From contig JAJRQI010000063.1 of NCBI GenBank assembly GCA_024280335.1, forward strand, positions 1-64,000: a stretch of 64,000 bases of DNA, read 5' to 3'. Origin of the DNA: Deltaproteobacteria bacterium (GTDB taxonomy: Bacteria > Desulfobacterota > Desulfuromonadia > Desulfuromonadales > Geopsychrobacteraceae). The stretch's first letter is position 1; every line of letters starts with the position of its first letter. The translations under genes were made by a program, and so were the position numbers. The notes beneath the pieces are model-generated. The model was given only the letters and a program-made list of their open reading frames with translations, had not been told where the DNA came from and searched no databases. Positions 26,714 through 35,685 of the stretch are shown in pieces.

Positions 26714-27347
26714 CGGTGTCGATCCTGGTGGCTATCTGCTACGCGTAGCTTGAACCGCTGCGCTTTGCCGGAATAGGTATTTTGTTCAAGTAATCAATCT
26801 ATCGAGATTCCGATAAGTTTACCAAGTTATTTTGTAATCTATTCAGCACAATTAATTAATCCGTCATTCCCGAGGGTGTAATCGGGAATCCAGACTGAAA
26901 ACCATGGATCCCCGATAGAATCATTCGGGGATGACAGACGTTTTTGCCAATCAGTTCAGTTTATGCTGAAGTTACGTTATTTTTTGCTCGAACACGTCTT
27001 TGTATAGAGAGGACTCAGGTTTTTTGGGGGCAGCCTGCTGGGCACTTTTAAAAACTTGACTAGTATGAAGAGATGTTGCATTCTGAGGTGTTGGCCATTG
27101 CGGAGTCTGGAATGCATTCTCCGACGTCGATGGCCTCTTTCCACAAAACACACACACCTATTCATCCATTTTTATCCGTTCAGACGCCATGCATAGTATT
27201 TTTTTCGCGCTATGTTTTGGTGCAGTTTCAGCCTGTCTGCAAGCTCATGATATTTATTTTTCATCAGAGCAAAGGTGGTAGTTTCTCCACCGAGACAGGG
27301 CTCTCCCCCCATTTCCCTGATTACTTCAGGCGATACCAGGAGTGTTA
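26714..27347. other. 634-bp region without a convincing gene
   Basis: Contains family A copy 4 (26862-26937). Minus-strand frames at 26972-27157 and 27172-27447 are open, but they lack ribosome sites and recognisable motifs, and the second overlaps the next gene's start. They may be remnants of a lost gene. The plus-strand ribosome site CAGGAG at 27335-27340 belongs to the cytidylyltransferase-like gene. Confidence 0.5.
26862..26937. repeat. MITE-like repeat, family A copy 4 (short form)
   Basis: CGTCATTCCCGAGGGTGTAA and TCGGGAATCC pair as one arm; GGATCCCCGATAGAATCATT and CGGGGATGACAG as the other. It lacks the TTGCAAGAG ends of the longer copies. Confidence 0.65.
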
Positions 27348-28247
27348 ATGTATAGTGACCTTTCAGAAGATGGTACCCCGGTAAAAACCGCTTTATTGCT
27401 GGCCGCCGGGATGGGGAGTCGACTCTCTCCGTTAACGGATTCATCACCCAAATGTCTTGTCGAAGTCAATGGAATCCCCATCCTCGAAAGGTTGATCCGC
27501 TCCCTGCGCAGTCACAAGTTCAAGCGTCTGGTGGTTGTCACAGGCCACCTGTCGGAAGTTATTCAGGACTATCTTGGCAACCGCTATGCGGATATTGAAA
27601 TAACCTATATCCACAGCCCACGCTATAAAACAACCAACAATATCTACTCGTTGTGGCTTGCCGGAAAGGTGATTGACGAACCTTTTCTCCTGATTGAAAG
27701 CGATTTGGTGTTTCACCCGGAGCTGCTTAAGCCGATGCTCCGACCTGACCGGATTGCTGTCTCCAAACTGCTGCCGTGGATGAACGGCACGACGGTGACG
27801 CTTAATGAGCGGCAACAACTCGCTGGTCTTTGGCTCGGCAATGTGAGTCGCAATGACGCCGCTCATTTCAAGACCGTAAACATCTACAGCTTCTCCCGTC
27901 GCACTTGGCAGGCGATCTGGGAACGACTGGATCGACACATTTCCGCCAAGAAGGTGAATGGATATTACGAGTCTGTTTTTGCCGAGCTGGTCGCTGAGGA
28001 GAATCTCACAGTTGCGCCGGTCTTCTTTAAGGCCGACCGCTGGTATGAGATCGACACCCTTGAGGATCTGAGCGCGGCGGAGAAAATGTTTCCTGCCCCG
28101 GCCCCGTTCCAAGTTGCCGCGCAGCAACTTCGACCGCTGGTTCAGAAGATTGCTCCGATTGCCGTTCGAAATATGGCTGAGATCAAGAATACCGTTATCG
28201 GGAAAAATCCGACGGCACCCTTCTCACCCTTAGCTACATCTGATTGA
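27348..28247 (+). CDS. Cytidylyltransferase-like protein (choline-P/ethanolamine-P/AEP cytidylyltransferase group)
   Basis: 299 residues from the ATG at 27348, which has AGGAG six bases upstream. It starts with a sugar-nucleotidyltransferase-type motif (ALLLAAGMGSRLSPLTDSSP, then KCLVEVNGIPIL) and has KTTNNIYSLWLA and FLLIESDLVF. These are shared with LicC-type phosphocholine and PntC-type aminoethylphosphonate cytidylyltransferases rather than glucose-1-P enzymes. It should activate a small phospho- or phosphono-alcohol with CTP. The next two genes encode a PLP enzyme and a CDP-alcohol phosphatidyltransferase, so the CDP-alcohol probably ends in a lipid. The C-terminal 60 residues are not recognised. 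Confidence 0.78.
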   Translation: MYSDLSEDGTPVKTALLLAAGMGSRLSPLTDSSPKCLVEVNGIPILERLIRSLRSHKFKRLVVVTGHLSEVIQDYLGNRYADIEITYIHSPRYKTTNNIYSLWLAGKVIDEPFLLIESDLVFHPELLKPMLRPDRIAVSKLLPWMNGTTVTLNERQQLAGLWLGNVSRNDAAHFKTVNIYSFSRRTWQAIWERLDRHISAKKVNGYYESVFAELVAEENLTVAPVFFKADRWYEIDTLEDLSAAEKMFPAPAPFQVAAQQLRPLVQKIAPIAVRNMAEIKNTVIGKNPTAPFSPLATSD

Positions 28248-28320
28248 CCCGCCCGCTTACGGACAGAAAATTTGGTTCTGAGATCCGTTTCTGATAGCGC
28301 TTAACGAAGGCAACAAATAA

Positions 28321-29433
28321 ATGACAGATCAGGATTGTGCTGCCAGAGAGCAGCAATTTGCAGCAATTGAAAGCCAGCATGGCGGCTATTGGCGTCATGA
28401 TTTTATCGACCACGCCTACCTGTATAATCTCTATTTTCCGCCCGAGCGTTTTTTTAAACAGTTGACCAGCCAAATCCATGAACTGGTGCTGAACTATCCC
28501 GTGGCGCAGAATGTCCTGGCCGGGCTAGTGGGCACCCTCATCGATCAACCGCCGGAACGGATTGTGGTGGGCAATGGAGCCGCAGAGCTGATCAAGATCG
28601 TCTCCGGCCATCTCGCCAGGAAGCTGATTGTTCCGGTTCCGTCGTTCAATGAATACGCCAACGCAGCACCGACAGAAAACGTTGTTGAGTTTGCGCTTGA
28701 TGCGCCTTCCTTCCAATTGGACGTGGATAAGTTTGCGGCAGAGGCGATCCGCTGTCGGGCCGACGTTGCGGTGGTGGTCTCGCCGAACAATCCGACCTCT
28801 CTGCTGGTGCCTAAAGCTGATCTTATCCGCCTGCTGGAGAAGCTGGCCGCGCACGACTGCATGCTCATCGTCGATGAATCTTTCATTGATTTTGCCGCCG
28901 ATCGTGATCGGGAAACCCTGGAAAGGGATATCGCCAGCTATCCGAATCTAGCGATCTTCAAGAGTATGAGTAAGGCCTACGGGATCTGCGGTCTGCGCAT
29001 CGGCTATATGCTGACAGCCAATGCACAATTTGCCGAGCAGGTTCGTCAGGGGCTGCACATCTGGAACCTCAACGGTTTTGCTGAAACCTTTCTGGTGCAT
29101 GCCCCTGAGTATCAAGAGGAGTTCCTCGCCAGTTGCGATCTGGTCCGGGCGGATCGAGATCAATTCTATCAGGAGCTCTGTGCCATCAGCGGACTGAAGG
29201 TCTATCGGCCTGACGCCAACTATATCTTCTGCCGCCTCCCCGACCATGCTTCTGCCGGCCCCGAAGTGGCCCGCAGGCTATTTGTCGAGCACAATATCTA
29301 CATCAAACACTGTCAGGGCAAGACCATGCCTGAATCTGACCGCTACATCCGCATTGCCAGCCGTACCAAGACCGAAAACAGCATTGTGGCCGAGGCTTTG
29401 GCTGCAATAGTTGGTTCGAAGAAAATATCATGA
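28321..29433 (+). CDS. HisC/CobD-like PLP-dependent enzyme (aminotransferase fold)
   Basis: 370 residues, fold type I, class I/II aminotransferase. Features: GNGAAELIKIVSG, SPNNPTSLLVPKADL, DESFIDFA, the PLP lysine in FKSMSKAYGICGLRIGY, and a substrate-carboxylate Arg in YIRIASRTKTEN. The group includes HisC, AEP transaminases and L-serine/threonine-phosphate decarboxylases (CobD-like). Lying between a cytidylyltransferase-like gene and a CDP-alcohol transferase gene (the latter overlaps by 4 bp), it may make ethanolamine phosphate by decarboxylating phosphoserine, or an amino-phosphonate. No phosphonate genes (PEP mutase) are nearby, which favours the phosphate. The exact reaction cannot be told from sequence. 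Confidence 0.75.
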   Translation: MTDQDCAAREQQFAAIESQHGGYWRHDFIDHAYLYNLYFPPERFFKQLTSQIHELVLNYPVAQNVLAGLVGTLIDQPPERIVVGNGAAELIKIVSGHLARKLIVPVPSFNEYANAAPTENVVEFALDAPSFQLDVDKFAAEAIRCRADVAVVVSPNNPTSLLVPKADLIRLLEKLAAHDCMLIVDESFIDFAADRDRETLERDIASYPNLAIFKSMSKAYGICGLRIGYMLTANAQFAEQVRQGLHIWNLNGFAETFLVHAPEYQEEFLASCDLVRADRDQFYQELCAISGLKVYRPDANYIFCRLPDHASAGPEVARRLFVEHNIYIKHCQGKTMPESDRYIRIASRTKTENSIVAEALAAIVGSKKIS

Positions 29434-30074
29434 GCGCATCACCGAACAACCCTGCGACTCCCCGGGCCATCCTCTGCTACGCGAAGGATCTGCCGAACAT
29501 TTGCTCGCTGGCCGGTCTCCTTGCTGCAATGCTCGGCATCTATTATGCTTTTCTGGGCAACTTTTCAGCCGCAATGATCGGCTTGCTCTGGGCGGTCTTT
29601 TTCGACTGGAGCGATGGCATTATCGCCCGCAAGATGAAAGGTCGAACCAAGGAGCAAGGAGAGTTCGGTGCCCAGCTCGACTCGTTGATCGATATTGTCA
29701 GTTTCGGTGTCTTTCCCGCGGTCATCCTGTTGAGCTATGGTGATTTCAGTCCCTGGTACATTCCCGGAGCCTTTGTCATTGTTGCAATCGGCGTGATCCG
29801 TTTGAGCTATTTCAATGTCTTCGGCCTGGTGGATAAATCGACCTACTGGGGCTTGGCGCTCGACAACAATGTTATTATCCTGGCCTTTCTGTTCCTGTTC
29901 GAGGACCTGGTCTCTCCTGCGGTCTTCGGCCCGGCTCTCTATGCCCTGCTGATGGCTCTCTCCGCTCTCAACGTTGCCCCGATCAAGACTCCTAAATTTG
30001 CCGGCCGCTGGTATTACGCCATCACTCTCTACACCCTGGTGTTGACCCTGGTCTACGGCTGGAAATTGTTCTGA
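29430..30074 (+). CDS. CDP-alcohol phosphatidyltransferase family membrane protein
   Basis: 214 residues with about six membrane helices. It carries the CDP-alcohol motif: WSDGIIARK, then G-x3-D-x3-D in FGAQLDSLIDIVSFG. The LDSLxDxVSFG form resembles phosphatidylserine synthase PssA. The spacer between AR and G is a little longer than the textbook eight residues. It overlaps the PLP gene (ATGA), so it is translationally coupled. It would transfer the phospho-alcohol head group between CMP and lipid at the inner membrane. Whether it uses CDP-diacylglycerol plus a free alcohol, or a CDP-head group plus diacylglycerol, is open; the upstream cytidylyltransferase favours the latter. Confidence 0.85.
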   Translation: MSASPNNPATPRAILCYAKDLPNICSLAGLLAAMLGIYYAFLGNFSAAMIGLLWAVFFDWSDGIIARKMKGRTKEQGEFGAQLDSLIDIVSFGVFPAVILLSYGDFSPWYIPGAFVIVAIGVIRLSYFNVFGLVDKSTYWGLALDNNVIILAFLFLFEDLVSPAVFGPALYALLMALSALNVAPIKTPKFAGRWYYAITLYTLVLTLVYGWKLF

Positions 30075-30134
30075 CCTGCAGGATACAGGCAGATTCAGGA
30101 ATATCCGCAATAATCACCGTGCCAAAGCTGAGGC

Positions 30135-31211
30135 TCATCGTGTCTGCTCTTTGCTTGCAACCCTCGTCCGATAATTGTCAGCCAGCCGGTCGAGGAGTTG
30201 GTGCCGTTCATTCTCCGGAAGATTTGCGATCGCTGCGCAACGCCGGTAGTAGCGCTCCAGGCTGTGACCTTCCTGCTCCTTCGCCAGCTGAAATGCCGGT
30301 AACCAACGGTGGTAATTGTCGATCGAGGCGAAGCGGGCGTTGTTGAGCTGGCGGAACCAGTTGTCATATCCCGAATAGCCCTGCCAGTCTTTCCGCAGTT
30401 TCTGATAGCTTTTTTGCATGCCGGAAAAAACCAATTGTTTCTCTTTGCGCATCTGTTGCTCGGGGATGTCGCGGCGGTAGAGAGCCGTCAACTCTTTCCT
30501 GGTGGTTTGTAACAGTTGGTGAAACTGTTGCTGGCGCACGGTCTGCCGCTGATAGCTGCTTTGCAGGGCCGGATCGTTCATTTTCTGCAGCCAGAGTTTA
30601 ATGCCGATCTGCGCTACGCTGCTGGCAAACGACTCATTGAAGCTGGTGTCATCCGGAATGTACAGTTTTTGGTGGGCCAACTCGTGAAAAATCAGTTTCG
30701 CGACCGAGGGTCCGGGCCAGTCGCTGAAGGTGCTGAGCACCGGATCATCAAACCAGCTGAGGGTCGAATAGGCCGGAACGCCGGTAATGATGGTGTCGAA
30801 ATCTTCTTCGGCGAGACTGTCGGCAAACTTTTGCGCCTTGGCCTTCTCAAAATAGCCGCGATAGCTGACCGCGCCGACAATCGGAAAGTTCCATCGCAGC
30901 GGTTCCAGAGAAAACTCCGGCGTGGCGACGACATTCCAGACGACGTAAGGCCGGTCAAGCTCAACATAGCTTCGGTAGCTGCCGTTGTCGGGAAGCAGCA
31001 GGCGCTGGCTGGCAAAATTTCGGATTGAGGAGATCAGTTCGAGTTGTTCCTGCAGTTCGACAGAGGTAGATTTTTTTGCCAGCAAAGAGCTGATCGTCTG
31101 TCGTTTGCTGAGGACTTCCAAATGCCCGGTGACCGAATGCAGATAGTAGTCGAGTTCGATGCAGGCGGAAAGGCCGAACAGAACGATGCCCAGAACCGCT
31201 AGCCGCCACAT
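30135..31211 (-). CDS. Predicted zinc aminopeptidase (Pfam Aminopep / COG4324 type), lipoprotein-like
   Basis: 358 residues. The N-terminus looks lipidated (LAVLGIVLFGLSAC). The zinc motif is FHELAHQKLYIP (HExxH) followed by FNESFASSVA, whose Glu is a likely third ligand. Other family marks are VSYRGYF and GVPAYSTLSWFDDPVL. The family is known only as a predicted aminopeptidase. Its ATG overlaps the stop of the upstream CBS/DUF294 gene by one base (TGATG), so the two are coupled. Confidence 0.85.
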   Translation of the reverse strand: MWRLAVLGIVLFGLSACIELDYYLHSVTGHLEVLSKRQTISSLLAKKSTSVELQEQLELISSIRNFASQRLLLPDNGSYRSYVELDRPYVVWNVVATPEFSLEPLRWNFPIVGAVSYRGYFEKAKAQKFADSLAEEDFDTIITGVPAYSTLSWFDDPVLSTFSDWPGPSVAKLIFHELAHQKLYIPDDTSFNESFASSVAQIGIKLWLQKMNDPALQSSYQRQTVRQQQFHQLLQTTRKELTALYRRDIPEQQMRKEKQLVFSGMQKSYQKLRKDWQGYSGYDNWFRQLNNARFASIDNYHRWLPAFQLAKEQEGHSLERYYRRCAAIANLPENERHQLLDRLADNYRTRVASKEQTR

Positions 31212-33121
31212 CAGAGGTACGCCTTGGCAAAATGTCGCCTGGTGGCATCCTGCAGTTTGCTGACGGCGTGGAATGATTCTTTCAAAAGCTCCTGTTCGCT
31301 TTTGGAGAGTTGCTGCGGATCGAGAAAGTGGTCCGGTCTTTGATCGTTTTCAAGTTGCTGGATTTCGTTTCGCAGGTGTAAGAAGTTCAATGCTTCCAAG
31401 GCGGCCTTGATATGTTCTGCGGTTTCCGCGGTAAAAACCTTGCGCTCGACCAGGCTGCTGAGCCGATCGAGGGTTGTCGTCTCCGGCAGGCCTTTTTCCA
31501 GTGCAAACATACGGATGCAATCGACAATGTAGAGACTGCCGCCCTGTTTGACAGAGAGCAAGCCTTTCTGTTCCCCTGATTTTTCCAGCAGAAACCGACC
31601 GAGCATGCCGAGCGGGACTTTATCACGCAGATCGCGGGCCAACAGCCGACAAAGGAGCCCGGTAAATTCGCGAATCTCGGCAAAGACGATCTCATGCAGC
31701 GACTGGGCAAGGTTCGAATCCCCATCCAGCGGAACAAAGTCAAAGAAGATCGACGCGTTGCTGACCTTCTGCGAGTCCGGGTTCTGCACCCAATCATGGA
31801 CCCGCCTGCGCCAGTCGCTCAGTCGTCCTCGCCACAACGGGTTGCTGGCCATCACCTGTCCCGCGCAGCGCGGGTAGCCGACCCGCTGCAGCGCTGCCAC
31901 CAGCTTTTCGCTGAAGGGCACGAAGAAATCCTCAATTTCCGCGAGTCGTTCATCACCGACATCCGCAAAGATAAAGCCGTTGTTCTGGTCGGGGTTGAGC
32001 AGCATCTCGCGCCGCCCGCCGGAGCCCAGCAGCAGAAAACAGTGGCGGATGGTCGGTCGTCGGTAGCCTTCGTCGAGCATCTGCTGGAAGCAGATCCGGT
32101 AGGTCTTTTTGATGATGCTGTGCTGGATGTAGGAAACGATCTCCATCACTTCCGGGGTCGAATGGGCTTCGGTCAGCAGGGTGCGGGCGACCGTGAGAAT
32201 CTCTTTTTTGATTGCGGCCAGCCCTTCTAGGGTTGTTTCCGCACCGACCGAGCCGACCAGCAGCATCGCTTTCGGGCTGCGGTAACGCGTCAGGTCGCGC
32301 AGGGTGACGATGCCGACCAGCTGACCGTTGTCGACCACCGGCAGATGCCGCAGCTGATGGGCGGTAAGGTAGGTCATCGCTTCATACATGTAGGTTTCCG
32401 GAGTAACAAAATGGGGGTGCGGGGTCATGATTTCGGCAGCGGTGATATCGTGGTAATTGATAGCGTCGGGGCTTAAGACCCTTTCGATCAGATCGCGCTC
32501 GGTGATGATGCCGACCGGCACCGATGTATTTTCGACAACCAGCAGTGAGCCGACCTCTTTTTCGGCCATCAGGCGGGCAATCTCTCTGGCGCTGCTGTCG
32601 GGCGGGCAGGTTTCCACCGGCGACGACATGATTTCGGACAGCCGTTTTTTGAACGGGTAGGCTTCCATCTGGGTGATCGCATTACTGGTGTGTTCCTTGA
32701 CAATTTCGGCGTACAGGCTGCGAACTCGTGTCAGGACGACGCTGGTAAAGTATTCACTGACCTGCGGGTAGTCGTGGGCCGCTTTTTTCAATGCAGCTTG
32801 CGGAATCAGAAAACAACTGGTTTCGGTCACCGTTCGGGCTCCGCCGGTATAGGGTTCGCCGGTGAAGATCGGTGTGCCGCCGAGAAAATGTCCCTCTTTA
32901 CGGTAGTCGACCACCATCTCGTCACCACCCGGCGTTGCTGCAGTAATTTCGATCATCCCTGCAGAGATGACATACAAAAAGCCGGTCGGTGGATCGTTCT
33001 GTTTGAAGATATGGCTGTTCGCGGCGAATACTTTTTTGATCGCACTCTCGCGGAGCTCCTGAAACAGGGCTTCCGGCAGGTGATTGAACGGCTCGGTCTC
33101 GCGAAGGTGGATAATACCCAT
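31211..33121 (-). CDS. Cyclic-nucleotide-binding / CBS pair / DUF294 nucleotidyltransferase-like protein
   Basis: 636 residues from the ATG at 33121 (CAGGAG eight bases upstream); the frame open to 33154 lacks support. Domains: CNB-like (about 10-125; HIFKQNDPPTGFLYVISAGM, FLGGTPIFTGEPY), two CBS motifs (about 160-290; GIITERDLIERVLS, LRHLPVVDNGQLVGIVTLRD), DUF294 (about 320-460; CFLLLGSGGRREMLLNPDQN) and DUF294_C (about 490-625). GSGGRRE is the GS-type motif of the nucleotidyltransferase fold, as in GlnD-like proteins. It is probably a nucleotide-sensing regulator; substrate unknown. Confidence 0.88.
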   Translation of the reverse strand: MGIIHLRETEPFNHLPEALFQELRESAIKKVFAANSHIFKQNDPPTGFLYVISAGMIEITAATPGGDEMVVDYRKEGHFLGGTPIFTGEPYTGGARTVTETSCFLIPQAALKKAAHDYPQVSEYFTSVVLTRVRSLYAEIVKEHTSNAITQMEAYPFKKRLSEIMSSPVETCPPDSSAREIARLMAEKEVGSLLVVENTSVPVGIITERDLIERVLSPDAINYHDITAAEIMTPHPHFVTPETYMYEAMTYLTAHQLRHLPVVDNGQLVGIVTLRDLTRYRSPKAMLLVGSVGAETTLEGLAAIKKEILTVARTLLTEAHSTPEVMEIVSYIQHSIIKKTYRICFQQMLDEGYRRPTIRHCFLLLGSGGRREMLLNPDQNNGFIFADVGDERLAEIEDFFVPFSEKLVAALQRVGYPRCAGQVMASNPLWRGRLSDWRRRVHDWVQNPDSQKVSNASIFFDFVPLDGDSNLAQSLHEIVFAEIREFTGLLCRLLARDLRDKVPLGMLGRFLLEKSGEQKGLLSVKQGGSLYIVDCIRMFALEKGLPETTTLDRLSSLVERKVFTAETAEHIKAALEALNFLHLRNEIQQLENDQRPDHFLDPQQLSKSEQELLKESFHAVSKLQDATRRHFAKAYL

Positions 33122-33322
33122 GCCGAGGACTCCTGGAGAGAGGAAAATAACCATAACCGTCTTTTATTCTAACACTGAAGTTTTTGCTTAGCCATCTTGT
33201 CCTTTCTGCGCGTGCAGCAAAATCGATTTCGGCAAAAAAAATGCTAAGAGGCATCTGTTTCCACGGTCCAGCCACGAATTCATTTCAATGACAATTGGCG
33301 GTAGGAGGGTATAGTTTTTATC

Positions 33323-33365
33323 AGTCGCGGTAGGGGCCCGGGGAACCGGTATCCCTACCGCGACT
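33323..33365. repeat. Perfect inverted repeat upstream of the signalling block
   Basis: 13-bp arms AGTCGCGGTAGGG / CCCTACCGCGACT separated by 17 bases, inside a 359-bp gap between divergent genes. It could be a repeat-family hairpin or an operator; there is no second copy in the window. Confidence 0.7.
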
Positions 33366-33480
33366 AAGGGTGCCATCGATCTTAACGAGGGATTTTTCAG
33401 ATTTTGAAAGCAATAAGATTATTGTTTGCTAAGATTGAACGGTGGCAAAGGAAATCTTTATGCTTTTCAAGGAGGAATTT

Positions 33481-34326
33481 ATGTCCGGAAAGTTTCAGAC
33501 TATTAATTTCGATTTGGATAAATTGCCGACCATGCCACTTGTGGCATCACAGATGATTGAACTGATCAATTCTCCGGAAACCTCAGCAAGCCAACTCGCC
33601 AAAGTGATTTCTAAGGACACCGCTGTATCTGCGCGGGTACTGAAAATTGCAAATTCATCTTTTTACAGCATGTCAAGGCAGGTGACGACTCTCTCTACGG
33701 CAATTGTCATTCTTGGCGAACGAACGTTGAAGAATCTGGTGCTGGCGGCAAGCCTGCGTGGCATGCACCAATCGTTCGGCAAGGTTGAGCAGATGCTTTG
33801 GGAAGACTCGATGGTTTGCGCTCTGGGTAGCCGCTTTTTGGCGCGTAAACTACATCTAGCTGATCCCGAAGAGGCTTTTATGGCCGGGCTGTTCCGCCAT
33901 ATCGGTAAGGTGGTGATTAATAATCAGAGTTCCGAGAAAAAAAAGCTGATATCAGAGATGGTCACGTCCGAGGACCGAACACTCGCTGCACGTGAACTGG
34001 CTGCGTTTGGGGCCACCCACGCCGAAATAGGCGCTGCAGTTTTGGAACACTGGCAACTGAGTGAGCCCCTGTCGTTGGTTGCCCTGCATCATTTTGATGT
34101 TGAGCTTTCCGGGATTGAAGATCAGAACATCATCAGTCTGATCTGTCTGGTCAATATTGCCAGTGAGTTTCCAGCGCTATTCGGTCTTTTAGGTGCCCCG
34201 CAAGAGATTGACTTGGAAACATTGCCCGGGGCAAAGCACTTGAACCTTGATGCTGACAACCTGGCTGGACTTCTGGAAGAATTCAAAAGTGTTTTTGAAG
34301 AGAATCGTGACGAGTTTCTCTCCTGA
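33481..34326 (+). CDS. HDOD-domain protein
   Basis: 281 residues from the ATG at 33481, which has a very good ribosome site (AAGGAGGAATTT). The HDOD domain fills the first two thirds (LPTMPLVASQMIELINSPET, SARVLKIANSSFYSMSR, ILGERTLKNLVLAASLRGM). The usual HD position reads FRHIGKVV, so the catalytic Asp is lost and the protein is almost certainly a non-enzymatic adaptor. It is the first gene of the signalling block, 11 bp before a histidine kinase gene, so it probably works with that kinase. Confidence 0.85.
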   Translation: MSGKFQTINFDLDKLPTMPLVASQMIELINSPETSASQLAKVISKDTAVSARVLKIANSSFYSMSRQVTTLSTAIVILGERTLKNLVLAASLRGMHQSFGKVEQMLWEDSMVCALGSRFLARKLHLADPEEAFMAGLFRHIGKVVINNQSSEKKKLISEMVTSEDRTLAARELAAFGATHAEIGAAVLEHWQLSEPLSLVALHHFDVELSGIEDQNIISLICLVNIASEFPALFGLLGAPQEIDLETLPGAKHLNLDADNLAGLLEEFKSVFEENRDEFLS

Positions 34327-34337
34327 TGAGGATGTAG

Positions 34338-35684
34338 ATGAACGAAGATAGACAGAATAGCTTGCTCGGTAAAGGAATGCCGCAGATTGACCCGTTAGTA
34401 TTGTTGCGGGCGATCGAGCAAAATCCCGCGTCCATCGTTATAACCGATCCGACCGGGGCGATTATTTACGTCAATCCGCGCTTTTGCGAATTGACCGGCT
34501 ATAGCCGGCAAGAGGTTCTTGGTCAGAATCCACGGGTTTTAAAAGGGGACGATGGGTTCACCGATTATAGACAAATGTGGCGGACCCTGGCTGCTGGAAA
34601 ATTGTGGCGGGGAGAATTTCATAACCGCAAAAAAAATGGCGATTTTTTCTGGGAACTCGCCTCAATTTCACCGATCCTCGATCAGCAGGGCAACATTACT
34701 CATTTTCTGGCAATCAAGGAAGATATCACTGAGCGTAAGCAGGCCGAAGAAGAGTTACAGCAGACCGTCGCCCAAGCAACACAATTGTCAGCGACACTCG
34801 AGTTTCAAAATGCCGAGATCGACTTGCAAAGACAAGAGCTGGACAGCGCCTACCAAAAATTGAAAGCCACCCAGTCACAGATGCTGCAGCGGGAAAAAAT
34901 GGCCTCGATCGGTCAACTGGCGGCCGGGGTTGCCCATGAAATCAACAACCCGATCGGTTTTGTCAGCAGCAACCTGCGCACTCTGGATAAATACACCAAG
35001 CGGCTGGCTGGTTACGTCGGGCTGCTGGAAAAATCTCTGCAAGGCAGCCCGGCTTGGGACAATTTGCAGGTTGAGCGGAAAAAGATCAAACTTGATTTTT
35101 TGCTGGAAGACACTGCCGACCTGATTGAGGAATCTCTCGACGGCTCCGAACGGGTGCGTAAGATCGTTCAGAATTTGAAAACATTTTCCCGGGTCGATCA
35201 AGAGGGTGAACAGTCAACAGATTTAAACGAATGTCTCGAGAGTACTGTTGCGATCGTCTGGAATGAGATCAAGTACAAGGCGACACTGGAAAAAGATTTT
35301 GCTGAAATTCCAGAGCTGGTTTGTAACCCTCAGGAATTGACTCAGGTGTTTACGAATATCCTGGTGAATGCCGCTCAAGCGATCGATAAAGATGGCCGGA
35401 TCAAAATCAGCAGCCGGTATGATGAGAAAAACATCATTGTCAGTATTCAGGATAACGGCAGTGGTATCGCTGAGGAGAATCTTGCCCGGATTTTCGAACC
35501 TTTTTTTACGACTAAGGAGGTTGGTAAAGGAACCGGTCTGGGGATGAGTATCAGTTACGAAATCATCAAGAAACATGGCGGGGAGATCCAGGTTCAAACA
35601 GAGGTCGGCGAGGGGACTTGTTTCACCCTGACCTTCCCATTAGAGCGAGACCTTGAGACTTCAGCAGGTTTGGTGGAGGGCTGA
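34338..35684 (+). CDS. PAS-domain histidine kinase, cytoplasmic
   Basis: 448 residues without membrane segments. The PAS domain (about 22-130) has [33 protein letters not shown] and the PAC end [20 protein letters not shown]; a coiled coil follows (135-190). The H-box is [20 protein letters not shown] (His in AHEINNP), with N ([10 protein letters not shown]), G1 (DNGSGI) and G2 ([10 protein letters not shown]) boxes. LVFLSG-like flavin Cys motifs are absent (NPRFCEL is not the LOV NCRFLQ), so the ligand is unknown. Its catalytic half is closely similar to those of the next two kinases. There is no REC domain. Confidence 0.92.
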   Translation: MNEDRQNSLLGKGMPQIDPLVLLRAIEQNPASIVITDPTGAIIYVNPRFCELTGYSRQEVLGQNPRVLKGDDGFTDYRQMWRTLAAGKLWRGEFHNRKKNGDFFWELASISPILDQQGNITHFLAIKEDITERKQAEEELQQTVAQATQLSATLEFQNAEIDLQRQELDSAYQKLKATQSQMLQREKMASIGQLAAGVAHEINNPIGFVSSNLRTLDKYTKRLAGYVGLLEKSLQGSPAWDNLQVERKKIKLDFLLEDTADLIEESLDGSERVRKIVQNLKTFSRVDQEGEQSTDLNECLESTVAIVWNEIKYKATLEKDFAEIPELVCNPQELTQVFTNILVNAAQAIDKDGRIKISSRYDEKNIIVSIQDNGSGIAEENLARIFEPFFTTKEVGKGTGLGMSISYEIIKKHGGEIQVQTEVGEGTCFTLTFPLERDLETSAGLVEG

Positions 35685-35685
35685 T

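Noticed and set aside
26972-27447. Two minus-strand ORFs of 61 and 91 codons
   Set aside because: No ribosome site, no family resemblance, and the longer one overlaps the start of a well-supported gene; at best remnants.
34338-34800. LOV-type flavin-binding site in the PAS domain of the first kinase
   Set aside because: The motif reads NPRFCEL rather than the GxNCRFLQ needed for the flavin adduct cysteine.
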